Positions 18,919 to 26,649 of a stretch of 64,000 nucleotides of DNA are shown piece by piece; the first letter of the stretch is position 1, and every line of letters begins with the position of its first letter. This DNA is from Variovorax sp. J2L1-78 (GTDB taxonomy: Bacteria; Pseudomonadota; Gammaproteobacteria; Burkholderiales; Burkholderiaceae_C): assembly GCF_030317205.1 (NCBI RefSeq), contig NZ_JASZYB010000003.1, forward strand, positions 682,001 through 746,000. Reading direction: 5' to 3'. A model generated the notes under the pieces. The model was not told the origin of the DNA and did no database searches. It saw nothing but the letters and a program-made list of their open reading frames with translations. Made by a program: the position numbers and the translations under genes.

Positions 18919-18946
18919 TTGTCGTACCTTGGTTTCCTGCTACAGT
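18919..18946 (+). promoter_or_regulatory. Candidate sigma-70 promoter of the dcw cluster (Pmra)
   Basis: TTGTCG (18919-18924), a 16-base spacer and TACAGT (18941-18946) sit at the expected place, about 88 bases before the mraZ start. The last hexamer overlaps the first of four MraZ-type repeats, so MraZ binding would block it. Confidence 0.6.
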
Positions 18947-18978
18947 GCAAAAAAGTGCAGTTAAGTGGGAAAAAGTGT
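18943..18978 (+). promoter_or_regulatory. MraZ operator: four AGTG repeats at 10-bp period
   Basis: CAGTGC, AAGTGC, AAGTGG and AAGTGT begin at 18943, 18953, 18963 and 18973, exactly one helical turn apart. MraZ is known to bind GTG-containing direct repeats spaced about 10 bp between the promoter and the start of mraZ, repressing the cluster. The repeats overlap the -10 and the start site, fitting autorepression. Confidence 0.8.
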
Positions 18979-19033
18979 CGGATGTCGCCTCGTCGAGGTG
19001 CGCGACCGCTCCCACCACAGGGGTTTCGTGGCC

Positions 19034-19465
19034 GTGTTTCAAGGCGCTTCATCGCTGAGTCTGGATGCGAAGGGTCGGCTGTCCGTGCCGACCCGGCATC
19101 GTGACGTGCTGGCCGCGACGGCCGGCGGTCAACTCACGATCACGCGCCATCCCCACGGCTGCCTGATGATTTTCCCGCGTCCCGCGTGGGAACAGTTCCG
19201 CGAACGCATCGCCGCGATGCCGTTGAAGGACCAGTGGCTCAAGCGCCTGTTCCTCGGCAATGCGATGGACGTCGACATGGACGGCACCGGCCGCATCCTG
19301 GTGTCGCCGGAACTGCGTGCCGCCGCGAACATCGCGCGCGACACGCTGCTGCTCGGCATGGGCAGCCACTTCGAGCTCTGGGACAAGGCCACGCACGACG
19401 CCAAGGAAGCCGAAGCGATCCAGGCCGGCCTGCAGTCCGAAGCGCTCCAGGACCTCGCCTTTTGA
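19034..19465 (+). CDS. mraZ: Transcriptional regulator MraZ
   Basis: A 143-residue DNA-binding protein with two SpoVT/AbrB-like halves, each carrying the DxxGR motif: [13 protein letters not shown] near the start and [13 protein letters not shown] in the second half. It forms ring-shaped oligomers and represses its own cluster by binding repeated operators. The start is a GTG at 19034 ([15 protein letters not shown]), 10 nt after AGGGG; the frame extends further upstream but into the operator, where no MraZ sequence is expected. The stop overlaps a TTG start of rsmH (TTGA). Confidence 0.95.
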   Translation: MFQGASSLSLDAKGRLSVPTRHRDVLAATAGGQLTITRHPHGCLMIFPRPAWEQFRERIAAMPLKDQWLKRLFLGNAMDVDMDGTGRILVSPELRAAANIARDTLLLGMGSHFELWDKATHDAKEAEAIQAGLQSEALQDLAF

Positions 19466-20400
19466 CGAGCGCCGCCTTGAACACGTCCTGGACCCACACC
19501 ACGGTGCTGCTGCACGAAGCGGTCGATGCGCTGCTCGCCGACCGGCCGCAGCCGCTCGTCGGCACCTACGTCGACGCGACCTTCGGGCGCGGTGGCCACA
19601 GCCGGTTGCTGCTCGATAGGCTGGCGCCGGAGGCCCGCCTCATCGCGTTCGACAAGGACGCGGAAGCGGTGGCCGAAGCAGCGCGCATCACCGATGCGCG
19701 TTTTTCCATCCGGCACCAGGGCTTCAAGGATCTGGGGGAGCTGCCGCCGGGCAGTGTCGCCGGGCTCCTGATGGACCTCGGCATCAGCTCCCCGCAGATC
19801 GACAACCCCGCACGGGGTTTTTCTTTTCGTTTCGACGGCCCGCTCGACATGCGCATGGACACCACGCGCGGCGAGAGCGTGGCCGAGTGGCTGGCAACGG
19901 CCGAAATTCAGCAGATTGCAGAGGTGATCCGTGACTATGGCGAAGAACGGTTTGCTGTTCAGATTGCAAAGGCGATTGATGCTCGCCGACAAGAACGGGG
20001 CCCAATTTCAACCACCACCGAGCTGGCCGAGCTCGTGGCTGGCGCGGTCAAAACCCGCGAGCAGGGCCAGAACCCTGCAACGCGCACATTTCAGGCTCTT
20101 CGGATTTTCATCAACGCCGAGCTTGAAGAGCTGCAACAGGCGCTAGACGCCAGCCTCGCGGTGCTGCAGCCGGGCGGCCGGCTGGCGGTGATCGCCTTCC
20201 ATTCGCTCGAGGACCGGATCGTCAAGCAGTTCATCGCGACGCACTCGAAGGAGGTCTACGACCGCCGTGCGCCCTTCGCCGCGCCGAAGGTGATGAAGCT
20301 GCGCGCCCTGGGCCGCATCCGCCCGTCCGAGGCCGAGGTGGCCGGCAACCCGCGCGCCCGCAGCGCGATCCTGCGCGTGGCCGAGAGGACCGACGCATGA
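19462..20400 (+). CDS. rsmH: 16S rRNA m4C1402 N4-methyltransferase RsmH
   Basis: A 312-residue SAM-dependent enzyme (formerly MraW) that methylates N4 of C1402 in the ribosomal P site. Marks include [13 protein letters not shown], the SAM loop [34 protein letters not shown] and [13 protein letters not shown]. No ATG is available: the best start is TTG at 19462, overlapping the mraZ stop as TTGA; another TTG at 19477 is possible. Two oddities lie inside: a terminator-like hairpin (19804-19827) and a low-GC stretch (about 19895-20150) with ATT, GCA and TTT codons unlike the neighbours. Confidence 0.96.
   Translation: MTSAALNTSWTHTTVLLHEAVDALLADRPQPLVGTYVDATFGRGGHSRLLLDRLAPEARLIAFDKDAEAVAEAARITDARFSIRHQGFKDLGELPPGSVAGLLMDLGISSPQIDNPARGFSFRFDGPLDMRMDTTRGESVAEWLATAEIQQIAEVIRDYGEERFAVQIAKAIDARRQERGPISTTTELAELVAGAVKTREQGQNPATRTFQALRIFINAELEELQQALDASLAVLQPGGRLAVIAFHSLEDRIVKQFIATHSKEVYDRRAPFAAPKVMKLRALGRIRPSEAEVAGNPRARSAILRVAERTDA
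19804..19827 (+). terminator. Intrinsic-terminator-like hairpin inside rsmH
   Basis: AACCCC, loop GCAC, GGGGTT, then TTTCTTTT. The stem, 4-base loop and T-rich tail match a Rho-independent terminator, yet lie within the rsmH frame (coding DNPARGFSF). Active translation would normally melt it; it could stop transcription of the cluster when rsmH is poorly translated. Confidence 0.45.
19895..20150 (+). other. Low-GC codon-usage patch within rsmH
   Basis: Bases 19921-19980 contain 29 G+C of 60 by hand count, against 43 of 60 at 20161-20220. Isoleucine is coded repeatedly by ATT here, which is rare in the flanking genes. The protein remains a normal RsmH, so this is either a recombined segment or local codon selection. 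Confidence 0.55.
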
Positions 20401-20744
20401 CGCGCCTGAACGTCCTGCTGCTGATCGCCGTGATGGCCACGGCGATGTTCCTCGTGCACACGCAGTACCGCTCGCGCCTGCTCTACACCGAGCTCGACCG
20501 CGCCAACACCGAGGCGCGCCGGCTCGAGGTCGATGGCGACCGCCTGCAGGTCGAGAAACGCGCCCAGGCCACGCCGCTGCGGGTCGAGAAGCTGGCCAAG
20601 GAACAGTTGAAGATGCGCACCACCACACCGGCCATCACGCAGTACGTGCGGCCGGACGGCACCGTGATTCCGCCGATCCCGGCGCCGGCGGCTTCCGCCC
20701 CGGCCAGGCCGGCCTCGACCAACCCATCCCGGAGGACCGGTTGA
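20397..20744 (+). CDS. ftsL: Cell division protein FtsL
   Basis: A 115-residue bitopic inner-membrane protein. Residues 4-22 ([19 protein letters not shown]) are the transmembrane helix, followed by a periplasmic coiled coil ([20 protein letters not shown]) and a proline/alanine-rich tail. FtsL forms the FtsQLB complex that activates FtsW-FtsI at the septum. The ATG overlaps the rsmH stop (ATGA), and the stop overlaps the ftsI start region (TTGATG). Identification rests on position, size and topology, since FtsL diverges strongly in sequence. Confidence 0.93.
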   Translation: MTRLNVLLLIAVMATAMFLVHTQYRSRLLYTELDRANTEARRLEVDGDRLQVEKRAQATPLRVEKLAKEQLKMRTTTPAITQYVRPDGTVIPPIPAPAASAPARPASTNPSRRTG

Positions 20745-22498
20745 TGGTCCGCCGCAGCCGCAGCGTGCAGTACACGACCAGCCCCTTGCTCGCGAGCAAG
20801 ACGCCGGTCTGGCGCAGCAAGTTCATCGTCGCCGCGATCGCGATGGGTTTCGTGGTGCTGGCCGCCCGCGCGGCCTACGTGCAGGTGATCGACAACGAGT
20901 TCTTCCAGCGCCAGGGCGAGGTGCGCTTCGCGCGCACGCTGGAGCTGCCGGCCAACCGCGGCCGCATCCTCGACCGCAATGGCCTGCTGCTGGCGTCGAG
21001 CGTGGTGGCGCCCAGCATCTGGGCCATTCCCGAAGACATCGAGCGCAACGACCCGGATGTGAAGACCAAGCTCAAGCAGGTGGCCAAACTGCTGGGCATG
21101 GCGCAGAAGGACTTCGACAAGAAGCTCGAGGACGAGGACAAGACCTTCGTCTGGATTCAGCGCCAGGTCGACGCCCCCATCGCCAAACAGATCGCCGACC
21201 TGAACATCAAGGGCATCTACCAGCGCAAGGAATACAAGCGCCAGTACCCCGAGGGCGAGGCGGCCGCGCACGTGGTCGGCTTCACCAACGTGGAAGACCA
21301 CGGCCAGGAAGGCATCGAGCTCGCCTTCGACAAGGACCTGGCCGGCAAGGCCGGCTCGCGCCGCGTCATCAAGGACCGCCTGGGCCGCGTGGTCGAGGGC
21401 GTCGGCGAGACGGTGCCGCCGGTCGACGGCAAGGACATCCAGCTGTCGGTCGACAGCAAGGTGCAGTTCTTCGCCTACCAGAAGCTGCGCGACGCGGTGA
21501 TCGCACGCCGTGCCAAGGCCGGCAGTGTGGTGGTGCTCGACAGCACGACCGGCGAGATCCTCGCGCTCGCGAACTACCCGAGCTACGTGCCCGACAAGCG
21601 CCAGAACCTCACCGGCGAGCAGTTGCGCAACCGCGCGCTCACCGACACCTTCGAGCCCGGCTCGACGATGAAGCCGATCACCGTGGCGATGGCGCTCGAG
21701 GCCGGCCGCGTGAAGCCCTTGACATTGATCGAAACCGGCCCCGGTCGCTTCCAGATCGGCGGCTTCACCATCAGCGACACGCACAACTACGGCACGCTGA
21801 CGGTCGAGGGCGTGATCCAGAAGTCGAGCAACGTCGGCGCGCTCAAGATCGCCCAGAAGATGACGCCCCACGAGATGTGGGACACCTACACCGCGCTCGG
21901 CTACGGCCAGAAGCCGCAGGTGCAGTTCCCCGGCGCCGTCACCGGCCGGCTGCGCCCGTGGAAGAACTGGAAGCCGGTCGAGCAGGCCACCATGGCCTAC
22001 GGCTACGGCCTGTCGGCCTCGCTGTTTCAAATGGCGCATTCGTACACAGCCTTCGCGCACGACGGCAGCATCATCCCGGTGACGATGCTCAAGAGTTCCG
22101 ACGCGGCGGTGGGTGTGCGCGTGTTCTCCGCCGAGAACGCCCATGCGGTCCGCAAGATGCTGCAGATGGCCGCCGGCCCCGGCGGCACCGGCCAGCTCGC
22201 GCAGACCGTGGGCTACTCGGTGGGCGGCAAGTCCGGCACGGCGCACAAGCAGGTCGGCAAGGGCTACGCCAGCAACAAGTACCGCGCCTGGTTCACCGGC
22301 ATGGCGCCGATCGAGAAGCCGCGCATCATCGTCGGCGTGATGATCGACGAGCCGAGCGACGGCCAGTACTTCGGCGGCATCGCCGCGGCACCCGTCTTCA
22401 GCGAAGTCGTGCAGCAGACGCTGCGCATGATGAACGTGGCGCCCGACCTCGCGGTCAAACCGCTGGTCATCACGCAAGGCGTGGACGAGAGTTTCTGA
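20744..22498 (+). CDS. ftsI: Peptidoglycan D,D-transpeptidase FtsI (PBP3)
   Basis: A 584-residue class B penicillin-binding protein that cross-links septal peptidoglycan. One N-terminal helix (about 27-44) anchors it. The PBP dimer domain (RGRILDRNGLLLA) is followed by the transpeptidase with all three active-site motifs: S307-T-M-K310 (PGSTMKP), SSN (QKSSNVGAL) and KSGT (GGKSGTAHK). The ATG at 20744 is chosen because GGAGG lies 8 nt upstream; a TTG just before it is also possible. The stop overlaps the murE start by one base. Partners are FtsW and FtsQLB. Confidence 0.97.
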   Translation: MVRRSRSVQYTTSPLLASKTPVWRSKFIVAAIAMGFVVLAARAAYVQVIDNEFFQRQGEVRFARTLELPANRGRILDRNGLLLASSVVAPSIWAIPEDIERNDPDVKTKLKQVAKLLGMAQKDFDKKLEDEDKTFVWIQRQVDAPIAKQIADLNIKGIYQRKEYKRQYPEGEAAAHVVGFTNVEDHGQEGIELAFDKDLAGKAGSRRVIKDRLGRVVEGVGETVPPVDGKDIQLSVDSKVQFFAYQKLRDAVIARRAKAGSVVVLDSTTGEILALANYPSYVPDKRQNLTGEQLRNRALTDTFEPGSTMKPITVAMALEAGRVKPLTLIETGPGRFQIGGFTISDTHNYGTLTVEGVIQKSSNVGALKIAQKMTPHEMWDTYTALGYGQKPQVQFPGAVTGRLRPWKNWKPVEQATMAYGYGLSASLFQMAHSYTAFAHDGSIIPVTMLKSSDAAVGVRVFSAENAHAVRKMLQMAAGPGGTGQLAQTVGYSVGGKSGTAHKQVGKGYASNKYRAWFTGMAPIEKPRIIVGVMIDEPSDGQYFGGIAAAPVFSEVVQQTLRMMNVAPDLAVKPLVITQGVDESF

Positions 22499-24000
22499 TG
22501 GACGACCTGAACCTGCGCACCCCCAACGAAGCCGCGCATTGGCTGCGCTCCTGCGTGGGCGGCGACCTGCACGCCGACAGCCGGCAGGTCGGCGACGGCG
22601 ATGGCTTCATCGCCTGGCCCGGCGCCGCGACCGACGGGCGCGCGCACGTGGCATCCGCACTGGCGCAAGGGGCCTCGGTGTGCCTGGTCGAGCGCGAGGG
22701 CGTCGAGGCCTTCGGCTTCGACGAACGCCTGCCGATCGCCAGCTTCGCCGGCCTGAAGGCCGCGACCGGGCCGATCGCCGCGTCGTTCTACGGCCAGCCG
22801 TCGAGCCAGATCCCGCTCATCGCCGTGACCGGCACCAACGGCAAGACCTCGACCGCCTGGTGGCTGGCGGAAGCACTGTCCAAACGTGCCGGCCATGGCC
22901 CCTGCGCGCTGATCGGCACGCTCGGCATCGGCACGCCGCCCGAACTGCGCTACACCGGCCTCACCACGCCCGACCCCGTGATGCTGCAGCGCGAGCTGCG
23001 CCGCTTCGTCCGGCAGGGCTTCAGCGCCTGCGCCATCGAGGCCTCGTCGATCGGCATCGCCGAGCGGCGGCTCGACGGTTGCGAGATCCGTGTCGCGGTC
23101 TTCACCAACTTCACGCAGGACCACCTCGACTACCACGGCAGCATGGACGCCTACTGGGAGGCGAAGGCCGAGCTGTTCCGCTGGCCCGGCCTCGCCGCCG
23201 CGGTGGTCAACATCGACGACCTGCATGGCGCGACCCTGGTCAAGAACCTGATCGATCGTGGCGTCGGCACGCTCGACGTCTGGACCGTGTCGGCCGGCGG
23301 CGCCGCCGCGCGCCTGATGGCGCAGGACGTCCGCTATGACGCCGAGGGCCTGCGCTTCGACGTGGTCGAGCAGGGCACCGGCACGCAGACGCTGTCGACC
23401 CGGCTCATCGGCCAGTACAACGTGGCCAACCTGCTCGGCGTGATCGGCGCGTTGCGCGCCCTCGGGATGACCTTGGCCGAGGCCGTCGACGCCTGCCGTG
23501 ACCTGCAGAGCGTGCCGGGCCGCATGGAGCGCGTCGCGCTGCCGGGCCAGCCGCTGGCGGTGGTCGACTACGCCCACACGCCCGACGCGCTCGACAAGGC
23601 GCTGGCCGGTCTGCGCCCGCTGGCCGCACAGCGCGGCGGCGTGCTGTGGTGCGTGTTCGGCTGCGGTGGCGACCGCGACGCGACCAAGCGCCCGCTGATG
23701 GCCGCCGTCGCCGAGACGCAGGCCGATCGCGTGGTGATCACCAGCGACAACCCCCGCAGCGAGAAGCCGGCCGCGATCATCGGCCAGATCCTGCTGGGGC
23801 TGTCGGACCCCGATGCCGCGCAGGTCGAGCCCGACCGTGCCCGCGCCATCGCCGAGACGCTGGCCCAGGCGGCACCCGCCGACGTGGTGCTGATCGCCGG
23901 CAAGGGCCACGAGGCCTGGCAGGAAGCCGGCGGCGTGCGCACCGAATTTTCAGATCGAATTCACGCGCTCGACGCGTTGCAACGCAGGAGTGCTGAATGA
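22498..24000 (+). CDS. murE: UDP-MurNAc-L-Ala-D-Glu:meso-DAP ligase MurE
   Basis: A 500-residue cytosolic Mur ligase adding meso-diaminopimelate to the stem peptide. The ATPase loop TGTNGKTSTAWW lies near residue 115, EASSIGIAERRLDG follows in the central domain, and DNPRSEKP in the C-terminal domain is the signature that selects diaminopimelate rather than lysine. FTNFTQDHLDYHG carries the carbamylated-lysine region context. The ATG overlaps the ftsI stop (TGATG) and the stop overlaps the murF start (ATGA). Its substrate is made by DapF encoded earlier in the window. Confidence 0.97.
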   Translation: MDDLNLRTPNEAAHWLRSCVGGDLHADSRQVGDGDGFIAWPGAATDGRAHVASALAQGASVCLVEREGVEAFGFDERLPIASFAGLKAATGPIAASFYGQPSSQIPLIAVTGTNGKTSTAWWLAEALSKRAGHGPCALIGTLGIGTPPELRYTGLTTPDPVMLQRELRRFVRQGFSACAIEASSIGIAERRLDGCEIRVAVFTNFTQDHLDYHGSMDAYWEAKAELFRWPGLAAAVVNIDDLHGATLVKNLIDRGVGTLDVWTVSAGGAAARLMAQDVRYDAEGLRFDVVEQGTGTQTLSTRLIGQYNVANLLGVIGALRALGMTLAEAVDACRDLQSVPGRMERVALPGQPLAVVDYAHTPDALDKALAGLRPLAAQRGGVLWCVFGCGGDRDATKRPLMAAVAETQADRVVITSDNPRSEKPAAIIGQILLGLSDPDAAQVEPDRARAIAETLAQAAPADVVLIAGKGHEAWQEAGGVRTEFSDRIHALDALQRRSAE

Positions 24001-25451
24001 GTGCGCAGGTCCCCATGATGACCCTCGGCCAGGCGCTTGCCTGGGTGCCGGGTGCGCGTCTGGTCGGCGATGCCGAAACACCGCTCGTGCGGGTGCACAC
24101 CGACACCCGCAGCCTGCAGCCGGGCGACCTGTTCGTGGCGCTGCGTGGCGAGCGTTTCGATGCCAACGACTTCCTGGCCGACGCACGCGCGAAGGGCGCG
24201 GTCGCGGCCATCGCGCACGGCGGCCTCGAGGCGGCGGGCCTGCCGGGCCTCGAAGTGCCCGACACGCTGGCGGCGCTCGGCGCACTGGCCGCGGGCTGGC
24301 GGGCGCAGTTCGACCTGCCGCTGGTGGCCGTCACCGGCAGCAACGGCAAGACCACGGTCACGCAGATGATCGCGACCATCCTGCATGCCGCGTGGGGCGA
24401 CCGGTCGCTGGCGACCGTCGGCAACTTCAACAACGAGATCGGCCTGCCGCTCACGCTGCTGCGGCTGCGCGCCCACCACCAGCTGGCGGTGGTCGAGCTC
24501 GGCATGAACCACCCCGGCGAGATCGCGCGGCTCGCGACCATCGCACGGCCGACCATCGCACTGGTCAACAACGCCCAGCGCGAGCACCAGGAATTCATGG
24601 CGACGGTCGAGGCCGTGGCCCGCGAGAACGGCAGCGTCTTCGCGGCCTTGCCGGAAACCGGCACCGCGGTGTTTCCGTTCGGCGATGCCTTCACGCCGCT
24701 GTGGAACGAGATCGCCCATGAAGGCGCGACCCGTCGCTGCCTCACTTTCGGCGACCACCCCGACGCCGACATCGCCCTGGCCCGCGCCGAATGGCGCCAG
24801 GGCGCCTGGTCGATCGAGGTGCGCACGCCGCTCGGCCCGCTGCAGACCACGCTGGCCATCGCCGGGCACCACAACGTGATCAACGCGCTGGCGGCCACCG
24901 CCTGCGCCCTGTCCAGCGGCGTGTCGATCGAGAAGATCGCCGAGGGCCTGGCGGCCTTCGAGCCGGTCAAGGGCCGCTCGAAGGCAAGCGCCATCGCGCT
25001 GTCGGCGGGCCGCACGCTCACGCTGGTCGACGACACCTACAACGCGAATCCCGATTCGGTGCGCGCCGCCATCGACGTGCTCGCCGCCTTGCCCGGTCCG
25101 CGCCTGCTGGTGCTGGGCGACATGGGCGAAGTCGGCAACCAGGCCGAGGGCTTCCATGCCGAGGTGGGCGAATGGGCGCGCGACCGCGGCGTCGAAATGC
25201 TGTTCGCGCTGGGCGAGGAGACGGTGCACAGCGTGGCCGCCTTCGCCGACCAGCGGGTGCGCCGCCAGGGGCGCCATTTCACCGACGTCGAGGCGCTCAA
25301 CGCGGCCGTGCTCGAACAGCTGCCCGAACTCGCCAGCGTGCTGGTCAAGGGCTCGCGCTTCATGCGGATGGAACGGGTGGTGCAGGCCATCGCCGCAGCC
25401 ACCACGACCACCGACAACCATAACGACAAGGAGGCCGGTCATGCTGCATGA
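23997..25451 (+). CDS. murF: UDP-MurNAc-tripeptide:D-Ala-D-Ala ligase MurF
   Basis: A 484-residue Mur ligase attaching the D-Ala-D-Ala dipeptide made by Ddl. It shows DTRSLQPGDLFVALRG in the N-terminal domain, the ATPase loop TGSNGKTTVTQM, VVELGMNHPGEIARL, and in the C-terminal domain DDTYNANPDSVRAAI and LGDMGEVG. The ATG overlaps the murE stop (ATGA). The C-terminal tail (about 465-484) is low-complexity ([19 protein letters not shown]). The murF-mraY junction holds a short coupling cistron with a strong ribosome site. Confidence 0.97.
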   Translation: MSAQVPMMTLGQALAWVPGARLVGDAETPLVRVHTDTRSLQPGDLFVALRGERFDANDFLADARAKGAVAAIAHGGLEAAGLPGLEVPDTLAALGALAAGWRAQFDLPLVAVTGSNGKTTVTQMIATILHAAWGDRSLATVGNFNNEIGLPLTLLRLRAHHQLAVVELGMNHPGEIARLATIARPTIALVNNAQREHQEFMATVEAVARENGSVFAALPETGTAVFPFGDAFTPLWNEIAHEGATRRCLTFGDHPDADIALARAEWRQGAWSIEVRTPLGPLQTTLAIAGHHNVINALAATACALSSGVSIEKIAEGLAAFEPVKGRSKASAIALSAGRTLTLVDDTYNANPDSVRAAIDVLAALPGPRLLVLGDMGEVGNQAEGFHAEVGEWARDRGVEMLFALGEETVHSVAAFADQRVRRQGRHFTDVEALNAAVLEQLPELASVLVKGSRFMRMERVVQAIAAATTTTDNHNDKEAGHAA

Positions 25452-25473
25452 ACCGCGCACCACCCCATGCTGA
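25441..25473 (+). CDS. Ten-codon coupling cistron at the murF-mraY junction
   Basis: A perfect AAGGAGG (25428-25434) stands 6 nt before an ATG at 25441 that opens a 10-codon frame ([10 protein letters not shown]). Its TGA (25471-25473) overlaps the second ATG of mraY as TGATG. mraY itself has no visible ribosome site. The likely role is to load ribosomes that then reinitiate at mraY. This is inferred from layout; the peptide itself need not matter. Confidence 0.4.
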   Translation: MLHEPRTTPC

Positions 25474-26645
25474 TGAGCTTGGCCCAATGGCTGCAGACGC
25501 TCTCGCCCGAGTTCGGGTTTTTGCGCGTTTTCCAGTACCTCACCTTCCGCGCGCTGATGGCCGCGACCACGGCCCTGCTGATCGGCCTGGCGGTCGGCCC
25601 GTACGCCATCCGCCGGCTGACCGCGCTCAAGATCGGTCAGCCGGTGCGCGGCTACGGCATGGAAACGCACCTGACCAAGAGCGGCACGCCCACCATGGGC
25701 GGTGTGCTCGTGCTGTTCTCCATCGCCTTTGCCACCGTGCTGTGGTTCGACCTGAGCAACCGCTTCGTGTGGATCGTGCTGTGGGTGACACTGGGCTTCG
25801 GCGCCATCGGCTGGGTCGACGACTGGCGCAAGGTGGTGCGCAAGGACCCGGAAGGCATGCGCTCGCGCGAGAAGTATTTCTGGCAGTCGCTGGTCGGCCT
25901 GTTGGCCGGCTTCTACCTGCTGTTCAGCATTTCCGAGAGCTCCAACTGGCGCGTGCTGGAACTGTTCTTCGCCTGGGTGCGCTCGGGCTTCGCGCTCGAC
26001 TTCCCGCCCAAGATCAACCTGCTGGTGCCTTTCTTCAAGGAGATCAGCTACCCGCTCGGCGGCATCGGCTTCGTCATCCTGACCTACCTGGTGATCGTGG
26101 GATCGAGCAATGCGGTGAACCTCACCGACGGTCTCGATGGCCTGGCGATCATGCCGGTGGTGATGGTCGGCTCGGCGCTGGGCGTGTTCGCCTACGTCAC
26201 CGGCAGCTCGGTCTATTCGAAGTACCTGCTGTTCCCGCACATCCCCGGTTCGGGCGAACTGCTGGTGTTCTGCTCGGCCATGGCCGGCGCGGGGCTGGCC
26301 TTCCTGTGGTTCAACACGCACCCGGCGCAGGTCTTCATGGGCGACGTCGGCGCGCTGGCGCTGGGCGGCGCGCTCGGCACCATCGCGGTCATCGTGCGCC
26401 AGGAGATCGTGTTCTTCGTCATGGGCGGCATCTTCGTGGTCGAGGCGATCTCGGTGATGGCGCAGGTGATGTACTTCAAGTACACCAAGAAGCGCTTCGG
26501 CGAAGGGCGGCGCATCCTGAAGATGGCGCCGCTGCACCACCACTTCGAGAAGAGCGGCTGGCGCGAGACGCAGGTCGTCGTGCGCTTCTGGATCATCACG
26601 ATGCTGCTGTGCCTCGTGGGCCTTTCCACATTGAAGCTTCGCTGA
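25467..26645 (+). CDS. mraY: Phospho-MurNAc-pentapeptide transferase MraY
   Basis: A 392-residue integral membrane enzyme making lipid I from UDP-MurNAc-pentapeptide and undecaprenyl phosphate. About ten transmembrane segments are visible. Family motifs: [22 protein letters not shown] (acidic catalytic pair), [30 protein letters not shown] and the PLHHHFE loop. Starts at 25467 and 25473 are both possible; the second overlaps the stop of the ten-codon cistron. Length is above E. coli (360), owing to extra residues in the loop around [18 protein letters not shown]. murD starts 4 bases downstream. Confidence 0.97.
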   Translation: MLMSLAQWLQTLSPEFGFLRVFQYLTFRALMAATTALLIGLAVGPYAIRRLTALKIGQPVRGYGMETHLTKSGTPTMGGVLVLFSIAFATVLWFDLSNRFVWIVLWVTLGFGAIGWVDDWRKVVRKDPEGMRSREKYFWQSLVGLLAGFYLLFSISESSNWRVLELFFAWVRSGFALDFPPKINLLVPFFKEISYPLGGIGFVILTYLVIVGSSNAVNLTDGLDGLAIMPVVMVGSALGVFAYVTGSSVYSKYLLFPHIPGSGELLVFCSAMAGAGLAFLWFNTHPAQVFMGDVGALALGGALGTIAVIVRQEIVFFVMGGIFVVEAISVMAQVMYFKYTKKRFGEGRRILKMAPLHHHFEKSGWRETQVVVRFWIITMLLCLVGLSTLKLR

Positions 26646-26649
26646 GTCC

